DNA of 27,741 bases from the NCBI GenBank assembly GCA_033791585.1, contig JASJGK010000081.1, positions 1-27,741 on the forward strand, read 5' to 3'. The position numbers and the translations under genes were made by a program. Numbering within the stretch: the first letter of the stretch is position 1; every line of letters begins with the position of its first letter. The stretch comes from JASJGK01 sp033791585 (GTDB lineage Bacteria > SAR324 > XYD2-FULL-50-16). Shown piece after piece: positions 15,964 through 22,854 of the stretch. The notes below the pieces were generated by a model. That model did not search any database and was not told where the DNA came from. It saw only the letters and a list, made by a program, of their open reading frames with translations.

Positions 15964-17385
15964 TTAAGGAGTAATTGGGGATTTACCAGACAAACACTCA
16001 TCACAGAATAATTTGCGTTCTTTCCCAATGGCTCGATATAAACCATCCAAAGAAAGATAATGCAAGCTTGTTGCACCTAGAATTTTACAAACCTCTTCTT
16101 CACTCCGACCATGGCTGATCAAAGTTTCTGGGTCTTTTGTTTCAATCCCATAGTGACAAGGATGATCGTAAGGGGGTGCTGGGATGCGCAAATGAACTTC
16201 CTTAGCACCTGCAAGGAATAGGCTTTTAACCAAAAGTTTGGCCGTGGTGCCACGGACGATAGAATCATCAATTACCACAATTTTTTTGCCCTTCACCACA
16301 TCGGGAAGAACGCTGTATTTCATACGTGCAAAGGCCTGACGCTCATCAGCAGAGGTAATAAAGCTACGAAGGCCACCTGTGCTAGGCTCTTCTAAAATAG
16401 CAATGGAGTAGGGTAGGCCCGAGGCTTTAGCGTAGCCTACTGCCGCAGGGATGCCACCTTTAGGCACTGAAGTCACAAGGTCTGCGTCAATTTGTCGTTC
16501 TTTAAATAACTCAACACCCATTCTTTCACGGATCACCTGAAAGCTTTCGCCTCTAAGACTAGAGTCAGGTCGTGCAAAGTAAATAGCTTCAAAAACACAG
16601 CCAATATTTTCTGAAGGTGGTGTTTGGAAAAAGGCATTTTCAATTTTCCCCTCGCCATCAAAGGAAAGAATTTCTCCAGGTTGAACCTCTCTGTATTCAG
16701 CAGAGATAGCAACATCAGGAAATTTAGAAAGATTATAGCGCTGGATGATATCAAAAGCGCAAGTCTCACTGGCAACGGCCACCGATTTTTTACCACCAAT
16801 GTTAAATTCACAGAGGTGCAAAGGGCGAATGCCCCAAGGGTCGCGAAAGGCGTAAACCTTATTTTCATCTTCTGACATAACCAGACCAGCAAAGCCACCT
16901 TTAACCCGGCTCATAGCGTGATGAATGGACTGGAACATATCTCGGTCGTTTTGGCGGCGCTCAATATTGATTAAAGCTGCAATCAACTCCGCATCATTTT
17001 TAGTGTAAACCTTTGTATTTTGGGCTTGAACAAACTCTAATAGTTCATCCACATTGATAATATCACCATTGGTTACAATGACAATACGACCCAACATTGA
17101 CTGGGCCCAGTGGGGATGTATTTCTCTAACACTTTTCGCAGCGTTCCTTGTGGAGTAACGAGTATGGGCAATAAAACAATCCCCTACAAACTTATCCATC
17201 CCCTTATCGTTTAATACACTACTAATTTTCCCAGCGCCTTTTAGGGTGTCGATGCAATTTGGGTCAATGTCTACCAATCCTGCCACACCTGCGGCATCAT
17301 GGCCACGGTGCTGCAAGGACATTAAGATCGTAGGTAAAATATGTTTTGCCTCGGGGTGACCGGCGATGCCAAAAACTCCACACAT
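15964..17385 (-). CDS. purF: Amidophosphoribosyltransferase
   Basis: 473 aa; first step of de novo purine synthesis (PRPP plus glutamine to phosphoribosylamine). The N-terminal Ntn glutaminase domain starts MCGVFGIAGH, so Cys2 is the nucleophile after Met removal; QHRGHDAAG follows. The C-terminal phosphoribosyltransferase domain has the PRPP loop VVIDDSIVRGTT. Four cysteines match the [4Fe-4S] ligands of Bacillus-type PurF: C263 (IGCVFE), C410 (HPCHYGIE), C461 and C464 (FCDECLSGK). Unlike the Bacillus enzyme there is no propeptide, and none is possible: between the nearest upstream in-frame TAG and this ATG there are only nine codons and no start. It stands alone, without other pur genes, divergent from the SDR gene. 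Confidence 0.95.
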   Translation of the reverse strand: MCGVFGIAGHPEAKHILPTILMSLQHRGHDAAGVAGLVDIDPNCIDTLKGAGKISSVLNDKGMDKFVGDCFIAHTRYSTRNAAKSVREIHPHWAQSMLGRIVIVTNGDIINVDELLEFVQAQNTKVYTKNDAELIAALINIERRQNDRDMFQSIHHAMSRVKGGFAGLVMSEDENKVYAFRDPWGIRPLHLCEFNIGGKKSVAVASETCAFDIIQRYNLSKFPDVAISAEYREVQPGEILSFDGEGKIENAFFQTPPSENIGCVFEAIYFARPDSSLRGESFQVIRERMGVELFKERQIDADLVTSVPKGGIPAAVGYAKASGLPYSIAILEEPSTGGLRSFITSADERQAFARMKYSVLPDVVKGKKIVVIDDSIVRGTTAKLLVKSLFLAGAKEVHLRIPAPPYDHPCHYGIETKDPETLISHGRSEEEVCKILGATSLHYLSLDGLYRAIGKERKLFCDECLSGKSPITP

Positions 17386-17409
17386 AAGAATAGCTTTTAA
17401 TAGGGATTT

Positions 17410-17439
17410 ATACTATTTTGAGAAAGGTAATCTTGGCAA
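17410..17439 (-). promoter_or_regulatory. Probable purF promoter
   Basis: On the minus strand -35 TTGCCA (17434-17439), an 18-base spacer and -10 TAGTAT (17410-17415, 4 of 6) would start transcription about 18 bases before purF. An overlapping TATAAA (17407-17412) is an alternative -10 but with too long a spacer. The -35 lies inside an inverted-repeat arm. Confidence 0.4.
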
Positions 17440-17460
17440 ATCACTAGCTTTATGCCAAGA
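17431..17460. promoter_or_regulatory. Inverted repeat in the purF/SDR divergent promoter region
   Basis: Perfect 8-base arms TCTTGGCA (17431-17438) and TGCCAAGA (17453-17460) are separated by 14 bases. The left arm overlaps the predicted purF -35. A T5 run follows on the plus strand, so the hairpin could also act as a plus-strand terminator or attenuator ahead of the SDR gene, though no gene would read into it from the left on that strand. It does not match the E. coli PurR box. Confidence 0.4.
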
Positions 17461-17534
17461 TTTTTCGGTCATTATCTGTTTTAATTATTTCAGAAAATTA
17501 GACTGCAAATACTGTTATTTCTCCCTTTTTTATT

Positions 17535-18260
17535 ATGGACTTAAAAAACAAACCCATTCTGCTTACTGCTGCTGGAACGAGAACAGGCGCTTCTATTGCC
17601 CGTTTTTTGCTTGCCCAAGGTGCAGAACTCTACCTTTCTTACTACAGCAACTCCCAAGGAATTGAAGAAATTTTAAGGGAATTCCCAAATGCCAAAGCCT
17701 GGGGGTTGCAAGCCGATTTAACCGACCCTGATTCAGTGACGGCCTTGGTTGCCCAGGTTAAAGAAAAAACTGACCACCTCTATGGCTTGATCAATGTGGT
17801 GGGCGACTACCACGAGGCTAAGGTACTAGATACCAGCTACGACGAATTTAAAAAGGTCATTACCAACAACCTTGATTCCGTTTTTTTAACCTGCAAAGCC
17901 TTTCACCCTCTGCTAAAAAGTTCAGGCAACGCTAGGATCATTAATTTTTCTTATGCTTGGGCAGAGAAGGCAGGCGCTGCAAAACCCTTTGCTTACCATA
18001 TTTCAAAAATGGGAGTCTTGTCTCTTTCTAAAACTATGGCTAGGGAATGGGGAGGTGATAATATCAGCGTGAATATCATTAGCCCAGGAACACTCGAAAA
18101 TTCCATCGTAAAAGAATCAGAAAACGCCGCTGACTACATCCCTCAGGGAAGATTTGGCAGATACCAAGACCTACATCCAACCTTAAAATTGATTTTAGAC
18201 CCAGAATCGCTCTATCTTTCTGGAACCAACTTTATTTTGAGTGGTGGCTACAACCTTTAG
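17535..18260 (+). CDS. SDR oxidoreductase, pteridine-reductase (FolM/PTR1)-like
   Basis: 241 aa, classical short-chain dehydrogenase size. The cofactor motif reads TAAGTRTGASIA (residues 11-22). An arginine two residues before the second glycine is typical of NADPH-dependent pteridine reductases (PTR1/FolM), as opposed to a generic TGxxxGIG. Catalytic residues: N112 (TNNLDSVF), S139 (NFSYA) and Y154/K158 (YHISK). The Ser-Tyr spacing is 15, longer than the usual about 13. The C-terminus LSGTNFILSGGYNL is the usual SDR end. The ATG follows a T-rich stretch and has no evident Shine-Dalgarno. It is the only plus-strand gene between 0.3 and 24.8 kb and converges on pyrC with a 22-base gap. The substrate is inferred only from the motif. 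Confidence 0.75.
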   Translation: MDLKNKPILLTAAGTRTGASIARFLLAQGAELYLSYYSNSQGIEEILREFPNAKAWGLQADLTDPDSVTALVAQVKEKTDHLYGLINVVGDYHEAKVLDTSYDEFKKVITNNLDSVFLTCKAFHPLLKSSGNARIINFSYAWAEKAGAAKPFAYHISKMGVLSLSKTMAREWGGDNISVNIISPGTLENSIVKESENAADYIPQGRFGRYQDLHPTLKLILDPESLYLSGTNFILSGGYNL

Positions 18261-18282
18261 GCCCATAAACTGAGCCAACTAA

Positions 18283-19314
18283 CTAAGCCTTCACCTGCCA
18301 AGCTACTGAACCGCCTGCCCTAAAGGGAACTAAAGGATGCTCCCCAAAGGGGATGCTGCTAGGGATCTCTTTCGCCTCTTTCACCAAGGTAATTTTTTTG
18401 CCGTTTCGTGGGAGGCCATAAAAGTCTGGGCCAGAAAAGCTAGCAAAGGCTTCCAACTTATCCAAGGCATTTGCCGCTTCAAAGGCTTCTGCATAAAAGC
18501 CTAAGGCCTCGTGCGCTGTATAGACCCCAGCACAGCCGCAAGCTGATTCTTTGGCCCCCTGTGGGTGTGGGGCCGAATCTGTCCCTAAAAAAAATTTGAG
18601 ATTGCCACTGGTGGCAGCAGCTACCAAAGCTTCTTTGTGGGTGCGGCGTTTTAGGATTGGCAAACAAAAGTAATGGGGCCGAATACCGCCAACCAACAAA
18701 TCATTTCTATCTAAAAGCAAATGGTGCGCTGTAATGGTCGCTGCCAAATTTGGCCCTGCTTCTGTGACAAAATCAACTGCATCCTTTGTTGTTGCATGCT
18801 CTAAAACCACCTTTAACCTTGGGAAACGCTGCAAAAGAGGGCCTAATACCTTCTCTAAAAAAACCTTTTCTCTGTCAAAAATATCTATCTCAGAGGTTGT
18901 AACTTCCCCGTGGATCAAAAGCGGTAGGCCAATTTCTTCCATTGCAGCTAAAACATCATAACCCTTTTCAATGGAAGTCAGTCCATCTTGGCTGTTGGTG
19001 GTGGCCCCTTGGGGGTACAATTTCACAGCTGCAACCAAACCTGAATCCTGGCCTTCTCTCACTAATTGGGCGGTGGTTTTGTCGGTCAAATAAAGGGTCA
19101 TCAAAGGTTCAAACCCCGTGCCCTGTGTAGCTGTGAGGATTCTTGCTTTATAGGCTTGCAGCAGGTTCAAGTCCGTAACGGGGGGCTTAATATTGGGCAT
19201 AATAATCGCCCGACCAAACAACTTGGCCGAATCGGGGGCAACAGCCGCTAAGGCGCTATCATCCCTTAGGTGCAAATGCCAATCATCTGGCTGAGTCAAG
19301 GTAATTTCATTCAT
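18283..19314 (-). CDS. pyrC: Dihydroorotase
   Basis: 343 aa class II dihydroorotase; closes carbamoyl aspartate to dihydroorotate in pyrimidine synthesis. The binuclear zinc site is complete: H13 and H15 (WHLHLRD), K98 (VKLYPQGATTNS, the lysine that is carboxylated), H135 (LIHGEV), H173 (LEHATT) and D246 (GTDSAPH). Spacing follows E. coli PyrC closely. Its start overlaps the end of the HD phosphohydrolase gene by 8 bases, so it is the last gene of a coupled minus-strand run. I see no clear terminator in the 22 bases before the convergent SDR gene. Confidence 0.96.
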   Translation of the reverse strand: MNEITLTQPDDWHLHLRDDSALAAVAPDSAKLFGRAIIMPNIKPPVTDLNLLQAYKARILTATQGTGFEPLMTLYLTDKTTAQLVREGQDSGLVAAVKLYPQGATTNSQDGLTSIEKGYDVLAAMEEIGLPLLIHGEVTTSEIDIFDREKVFLEKVLGPLLQRFPRLKVVLEHATTKDAVDFVTEAGPNLAATITAHHLLLDRNDLLVGGIRPHYFCLPILKRRTHKEALVAAATSGNLKFFLGTDSAPHPQGAKESACGCAGVYTAHEALGFYAEAFEAANALDKLEAFASFSGPDFYGLPRNGKKITLVKEAKEIPSSIPFGEHPLVPFRAGGSVAWQVKA

Positions 19315-20629
19315 AAGGCACCCCTAAAATTTCTAAAGATTTGCGGTAATCTTCTCGGTGGACATATAACTGGTGTACTTCAATACGCTGTTCATGCTCT
19401 TGGAGTAACTTTGATCTTTCAGCCAAGGGCACCACGATAGACTTACCCAGTTCCTGCTCTAAAACAAGTAATGTACTCTCGTCAATAGGCTCACCCTTCA
19501 CTTGGGAAGAGTACTGGTTAAAGGAGTGGACTCCAAAAAAATCGATACCAGCAGCCTTCAATTGCCCTTCCACCTCTTTCATCTTATTTAATCGTTTGGC
19601 ATCACCAGCTGTGACGCGCATCAAGGTTTTTGCTGGAATCCGCATGGCAATCCGTTTGGCCCAAGTTTTGTCTTTGGCACGGTTGATCTCGTCTTTGAGG
19701 CCATTTTCCGTGGTGGCCAAGTAATTTTCTAGGGTTCCATCGATCTTAATATCCACTTCCTTCTGCACAAATACTTGAGTGATATAGTGAGTGAAGGCCC
19801 CAAGGGTTTTGTGGAAATAGATCTGGTAAAACATATGCATACGAGAAAGCAAAAAATTCTCGTAGGTGGGTATATCTTCTGACTTTATGGTCAGCAAAAA
19901 GCGATTGGTAGTTTTTTCTAAAGTCGTTGCAAAAGAACCGATCAAACGCTGGTAATCATAATTGCCATAGGGCACACCTGCAAAATAGGCATCCCGCAAG
20001 AGGTAGTCCATACGGTCTACATCTACTTCGCCACTGATCAACTGGCAAAGGAGGGGGTAGATTAAGGGTTCACCATCTTTAGCGTTCAAGCGGCTAGAAG
20101 GCGTGGCATTTTTAGAAAGAATCGCAATGATATCCTCAGCTTCTTCCAAAGAAATTATTCCCTCACTTTGGGCAATTTCCCAAATGATAGCAAAGGTAAA
20201 GTCTTCGTGTGTAGCGATGCGGGTCTTTTCAGGCTTTAAAAAGCTAGGGAGTGGTAATTTATCCGTGTCGGGCAAAACACTTTCTGCCGCATGGGAAAAA
20301 GGCGGGTGCCCCACATCATGCATCAAGGCACTCAAACGCAAAAGTCGCTTAAAATAAGCTAGTTCATCAGGGGTGTAATAGTCTGCTAAGTCGTGGTGTT
20401 CACCAAGCAGCAATTGGTCAAAAACCAAACCTGCCAAATGACAGGCACCTAGTGAATGAGAAAACCTTGTGTGCGTCGCACCAGGAAAGACCAGACTGGC
20501 AAACCCCAACTGGCTTACACTTCGCAAGCGCTGCAAAAAGGGACTGCCTATAAGAGCCATTTCCTCTTCAGCGAAACCAATGGAGCCATAGATTGGGCAG
20601 CGGATTAAACGCTTTTTCTTCTTAGCCAT
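19307..20629 (-). CDS. HD-domain phosphohydrolase, dNTPase/SAMHD1-like
   Basis: About 440 aa. The N-terminal half is an HD domain of the dGTPase/SAMHD1/YwfO type: HTRFSHSLG (first metal histidine near residue 58), ALMHDVGHPPFSHAAE (H104-D105) and EVDVDRMDYLLRDA (last metal aspartate near 205). These residues bind a metal and cleave nucleotide phosphoesters, often triphosphate from dNTPs; the exact substrate is unknown. The C-terminal half is helical with no motif I recognise. I chose the ATG at 20627-20629 (MAKKKKRL), overlapping the RDD gene stop by 8 bases; the open frame also has a TTG three codons upstream. It overlaps pyrC by 8 bases, so translational coupling is likely. Confidence 0.85.
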   Translation of the reverse strand: MAKKKKRLIRCPIYGSIGFAEEEMALIGSPFLQRLRSVSQLGFASLVFPGATHTRFSHSLGACHLAGLVFDQLLLGEHHDLADYYTPDELAYFKRLLRLSALMHDVGHPPFSHAAESVLPDTDKLPLPSFLKPEKTRIATHEDFTFAIIWEIAQSEGIISLEEAEDIIAILSKNATPSSRLNAKDGEPLIYPLLCQLISGEVDVDRMDYLLRDAYFAGVPYGNYDYQRLIGSFATTLEKTTNRFLLTIKSEDIPTYENFLLSRMHMFYQIYFHKTLGAFTHYITQVFVQKEVDIKIDGTLENYLATTENGLKDEINRAKDKTWAKRIAMRIPAKTLMRVTAGDAKRLNKMKEVEGQLKAAGIDFFGVHSFNQYSSQVKGEPIDESTLLVLEQELGKSIVVPLAERSKLLQEHEQRIEVHQLYVHREDYRKSLEILGVPYE

Positions 20630-20975
20630 ATTCAACAACAGCCAAATTAGTTAAACGGTCATGGAGTGGTGTACCAGCAAAGGGCAAGGCCAGCAAAATA
20701 AAGGGCAGAAGTAACCAGAGTAAGATCTCGCGAAAAAACATCCTAACCTGTGGCAGGTTGCCTACGGGCTTTACATAGATGCTTAAAAGTTCTTTGCCCA
20801 AGCTATTGCCTTTGAGCAAAATCACCATAGTCTGATATATTATCAAAGCCCCAACCAATTCCATTCCATCCCGCCCAGTAATTTTATGAACCATGGCTAA
20901 GATCAAAGCTGCCAAAGCCATATCAATTGAGCGAGCAAAAATTCTTCTGAAGATCACTTCTTTTTTGGCGATCAT
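20622..20975 (-). CDS. RDD-family membrane protein
   Basis: 117 aa with three to four membrane segments. RDD-family signs are the first-helix arginine/aspartate (RIFARSIDMALAA), the central GNSLGKELLSIYV and the closing LHDRLTNLAVV. RDD proteins are small membrane proteins, some linked to sodium or osmotic tolerance; the role here is unknown. Its ATG overlaps the stop of the mannose-type EIIA gene by 4 bases (ATGA), and its end overlaps the HD gene. Confidence 0.8.
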   Translation of the reverse strand: MIAKKEVIFRRIFARSIDMALAALILAMVHKITGRDGMELVGALIIYQTMVILLKGNSLGKELLSIYVKPVGNLPQVRMFFREILLWLLLPFILLALPFAGTPLHDRLTNLAVVEYG

Positions 20976-21361
20976 AAAAACTCTCCTGCCAAGACAACCG
21001 ACTCCACACCTGCTTTTTTTGCCCCTTCACAGAGTTTTTTAAAGTCTTTGCTCAGCGGTTGGCTTAAAACGTAAAGTAAAATGGAAAGATTCAAACCAGT
21101 GAGAAGTTCAACTCGGCCTTCTTCAAGTAGGGGGATGCTCAAGTTTGAAGGCGTTCCGCCAAAAAGGTCTGTAAGGATTAAAACCTGTTCTTCAGGCCCA
21201 AAGGCTTTAATTAAAGATACCAGTTCTTTGGAAAATTCTTCAGGTTCTTGCTCATGCCCAAAGGATAGCGCCTGAGCGGAAATCTCACTTTTCACCATCT
21301 GCTGGGCAAGGCTTAAGCTTTCTGCGCTTAAATTTCCATGTGAGATAACAATCAGTTTCAT
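20972..21361 (-). CDS. PTS EIIA component, mannose family
   Basis: 129 aa, the size of a free-standing EIIA(Man) domain. The phosphorylated histidine is H8 (VISHGNLS), and the conserved aspartate is D65 in LILTDLFGGTPSN. In the mannose system this domain takes phosphate from HPr and passes it to EIIB, but no EIIB, EIIC, EIID, HPr or EI is encoded in this window. A regulatory role alongside the adjacent Ntr-type EIIA is therefore more likely. It is 6 bases downstream of that gene and overlaps the RDD gene by 4 bases. Confidence 0.88.
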   Translation of the reverse strand: MKLIVISHGNLSAESLSLAQQMVKSEISAQALSFGHEQEPEEFSKELVSLIKAFGPEEQVLILTDLFGGTPSNLSIPLLEEGRVELLTGLNLSILLYVLSQPLSKDFKKLCEGAKKAGVESVVLAGEFL

Positions 21362-21367
21362 TGCTCT

Positions 21368-21832
21368 TTAAGAAAAGTGATGTTCTTGCTCGGTAATAAA
21401 ACTGAGCATCTCAGCTGAGCTTTCGCAAGCTTCTAAGCCTGCTCTTATTTTTTCATCTTTAGCGATTCTAGCTATCTTAGCCAAGGCCTTGAGGTGGGTA
21501 GAGGTACTGTTTTCAGGGGCGATGAGCATAAAGAACAAATAGCAGGGTTCGCCGTCTAGGGCTTCAAAATCAATTCCCTTGCTCGACCTAGCCAAAACCA
21601 CAGTCAATTCATTTACCTCAGAGCTTTTACAATGGGGCACAGCGACTCCACTACCAATACCAGTAGTAATCAAACCTTCCCGCTCTATAATCAGATTTAA
21701 AATACTCTCTTTGTTAATCGAAGAGAATTCAACAGATAGTTGCTCAACAAGTTGCTGTAAAGCTTGGGACTTAGAATCCGCCTCAAATTGACTTATAATC
21801 AGGGATTCTTTTAAAAATTCATTTAATTGCAA
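21368..21832 (-). CDS. ptsN: PTS EIIA component, fructose/nitrogen-regulatory (PtsN) type
   Basis: 154 aa, typical of PtsN (EIIA-Ntr). The phospho-histidine is H67 in GVAVPHCK, preceded by REGLITTGIGSG, the family signature. EIIA-Ntr proteins regulate targets such as potassium transport and sigma54-linked functions according to phosphorylation state. Translation starts at TTG (21830-21832), supported by an AAGGA ribosome site seven bases upstream. The 63-base gap from the upstream nucleotidyltransferase gene is AT-rich and holds possible -10 boxes but no convincing -35, so co-transcription is as likely as a separate promoter. Confidence 0.87.
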   Translation of the reverse strand: MQLNEFLKESLIISQFEADSKSQALQQLVEQLSVEFSSINKESILNLIIEREGLITTGIGSGVAVPHCKSSEVNELTVVLARSSKGIDFEALDGEPCYLFFMLIAPENSTSTHLKALAKIARIAKDEKIRAGLEACESSAEMLSFITEQEHHFS

Positions 21833-21895
21833 TGGAAATTCCTTATGCGTGAATTAAGTTTTTAATTTAACCCTTTTATAAAAAATTGAAAAGCT

Positions 21896-22852
21896 TTAAT
21901 AACGCTTTAAGTTTGGCGGATAGACTGTTTCTTTATGCATTTTAGCCAGTTGGGCAACAACCTCTTCTTTGTCAGTAGGATAGGTGACTCCCATCCATTT
22001 TCCAGTGGTTGTCATAACTTCAACTTGAGCCTGATCTTGGTTAACGGCGAGGTCTAAAACTGTAGGCAGAAAAAACTCTGATTTTAATTGATCACCTTCT
22101 GCTTTTAAAAAGCCAACAAAATCTTTTTCTAAAAGGCTAAAGATTTTAGGGCTGAAAGCCCAACAATTTACAGAGACTAGATCGCTAAGCTCTAACCTGG
22201 TTTCGCTTTGCGCCACAGTTGCGTAGTTTGGGCCTTCAACTTGATTTTTATTGCTCAAATTTTCAGCATCAGATTTTTTAGCTCCAAGTTTCTCAATTCC
22301 AAGTTTTTCTTCCACAGAAACCAAAAGTCCTTCTTTTGTTTTAATAATCCCACGATTCACACAGCCCTGATCACTCAAGGTTCCGCCTAACTCGTAGGCG
22401 ACCAGACCAAAACTCGATGAGTCGTTTGGTAGGTGCATCAAGAATTTTGATAATTTTTCAAAGGCTTGGGGAGAGTAAAAATCGTCGGCATTGATCACAG
22501 CAAAGGGCTTGGTGATGTGATGACGAGCAGACCAAACAGCTTGGCCCGTACCCCAGGGTTTTTCTCGGGTTTCTGGCGGGGTGAAATTTTCAGGTAGATC
22601 ATCAAGTTTTTGGAAGGCCACATCCATTTCGATGAGGTCGGCATAAGGAACAAGGATTTTTTCTCTAAGAAGATTAAAAACCTCTTCACGAATCAAAAAA
22701 ATCACCCTCGAAAACCCAGCCCGCTTGGCATCAAACAGAGAGTATTCCATTAGGCTTTCGCCATTTGGCCCAAACTCATCCAACTGTTTTAATCCCTTAT
22801 AGCGGCTTCCCATGCCGCCAGCTAAAATCAAGAGTTCTGGGCCTGCGCTCAT
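21896..22852 (-). CDS. Sugar-phosphate-type nucleotidyltransferase
   Basis: 318 aa from the chosen ATG (22850-22852, MSAGPELLILAGG). The GT-A/nucleotidyltransferase signature LILAGGMGSRYKGLKQ binds the NTP, and the metal-binding aspartates are in VINADDFYS. WGTGQAVW is another family motif. Proteins of this type transfer NMP to a sugar phosphate or phosphocholine-like acceptor; the acceptor cannot be told here. The frame is open upstream to 22921, but that extension lies inside the pentapeptide gene and precedes the universal AGG motif, so I reject it. The gap to the pentapeptide gene is only two bases. The internal stretch of about residues 180-205 (KLGAKKSDAENLSNKNQVEG) looks like a family-variable insertion. 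Confidence 0.82.
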   Translation of the reverse strand: MSAGPELLILAGGMGSRYKGLKQLDEFGPNGESLMEYSLFDAKRAGFSRVIFLIREEVFNLLREKILVPYADLIEMDVAFQKLDDLPENFTPPETREKPWGTGQAVWSARHHITKPFAVINADDFYSPQAFEKLSKFLMHLPNDSSSFGLVAYELGGTLSDQGCVNRGIIKTKEGLLVSVEEKLGIEKLGAKKSDAENLSNKNQVEGPNYATVAQSETRLELSDLVSVNCWAFSPKIFSLLEKDFVGFLKAEGDQLKSEFFLPTVLDLAVNQDQAQVEVMTTTGKWMGVTYPTDKEEVVAQLAKMHKETVYPPNLKRY

Positions 22853-22854
22853 TA

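Noticed and set aside
17386..17534. Purine riboswitch upstream of purF
   Set aside because: The predicted leader is only about 18 bases, and I see no three-way-junction core; the inverted repeat is better explained as an operator or hairpin.
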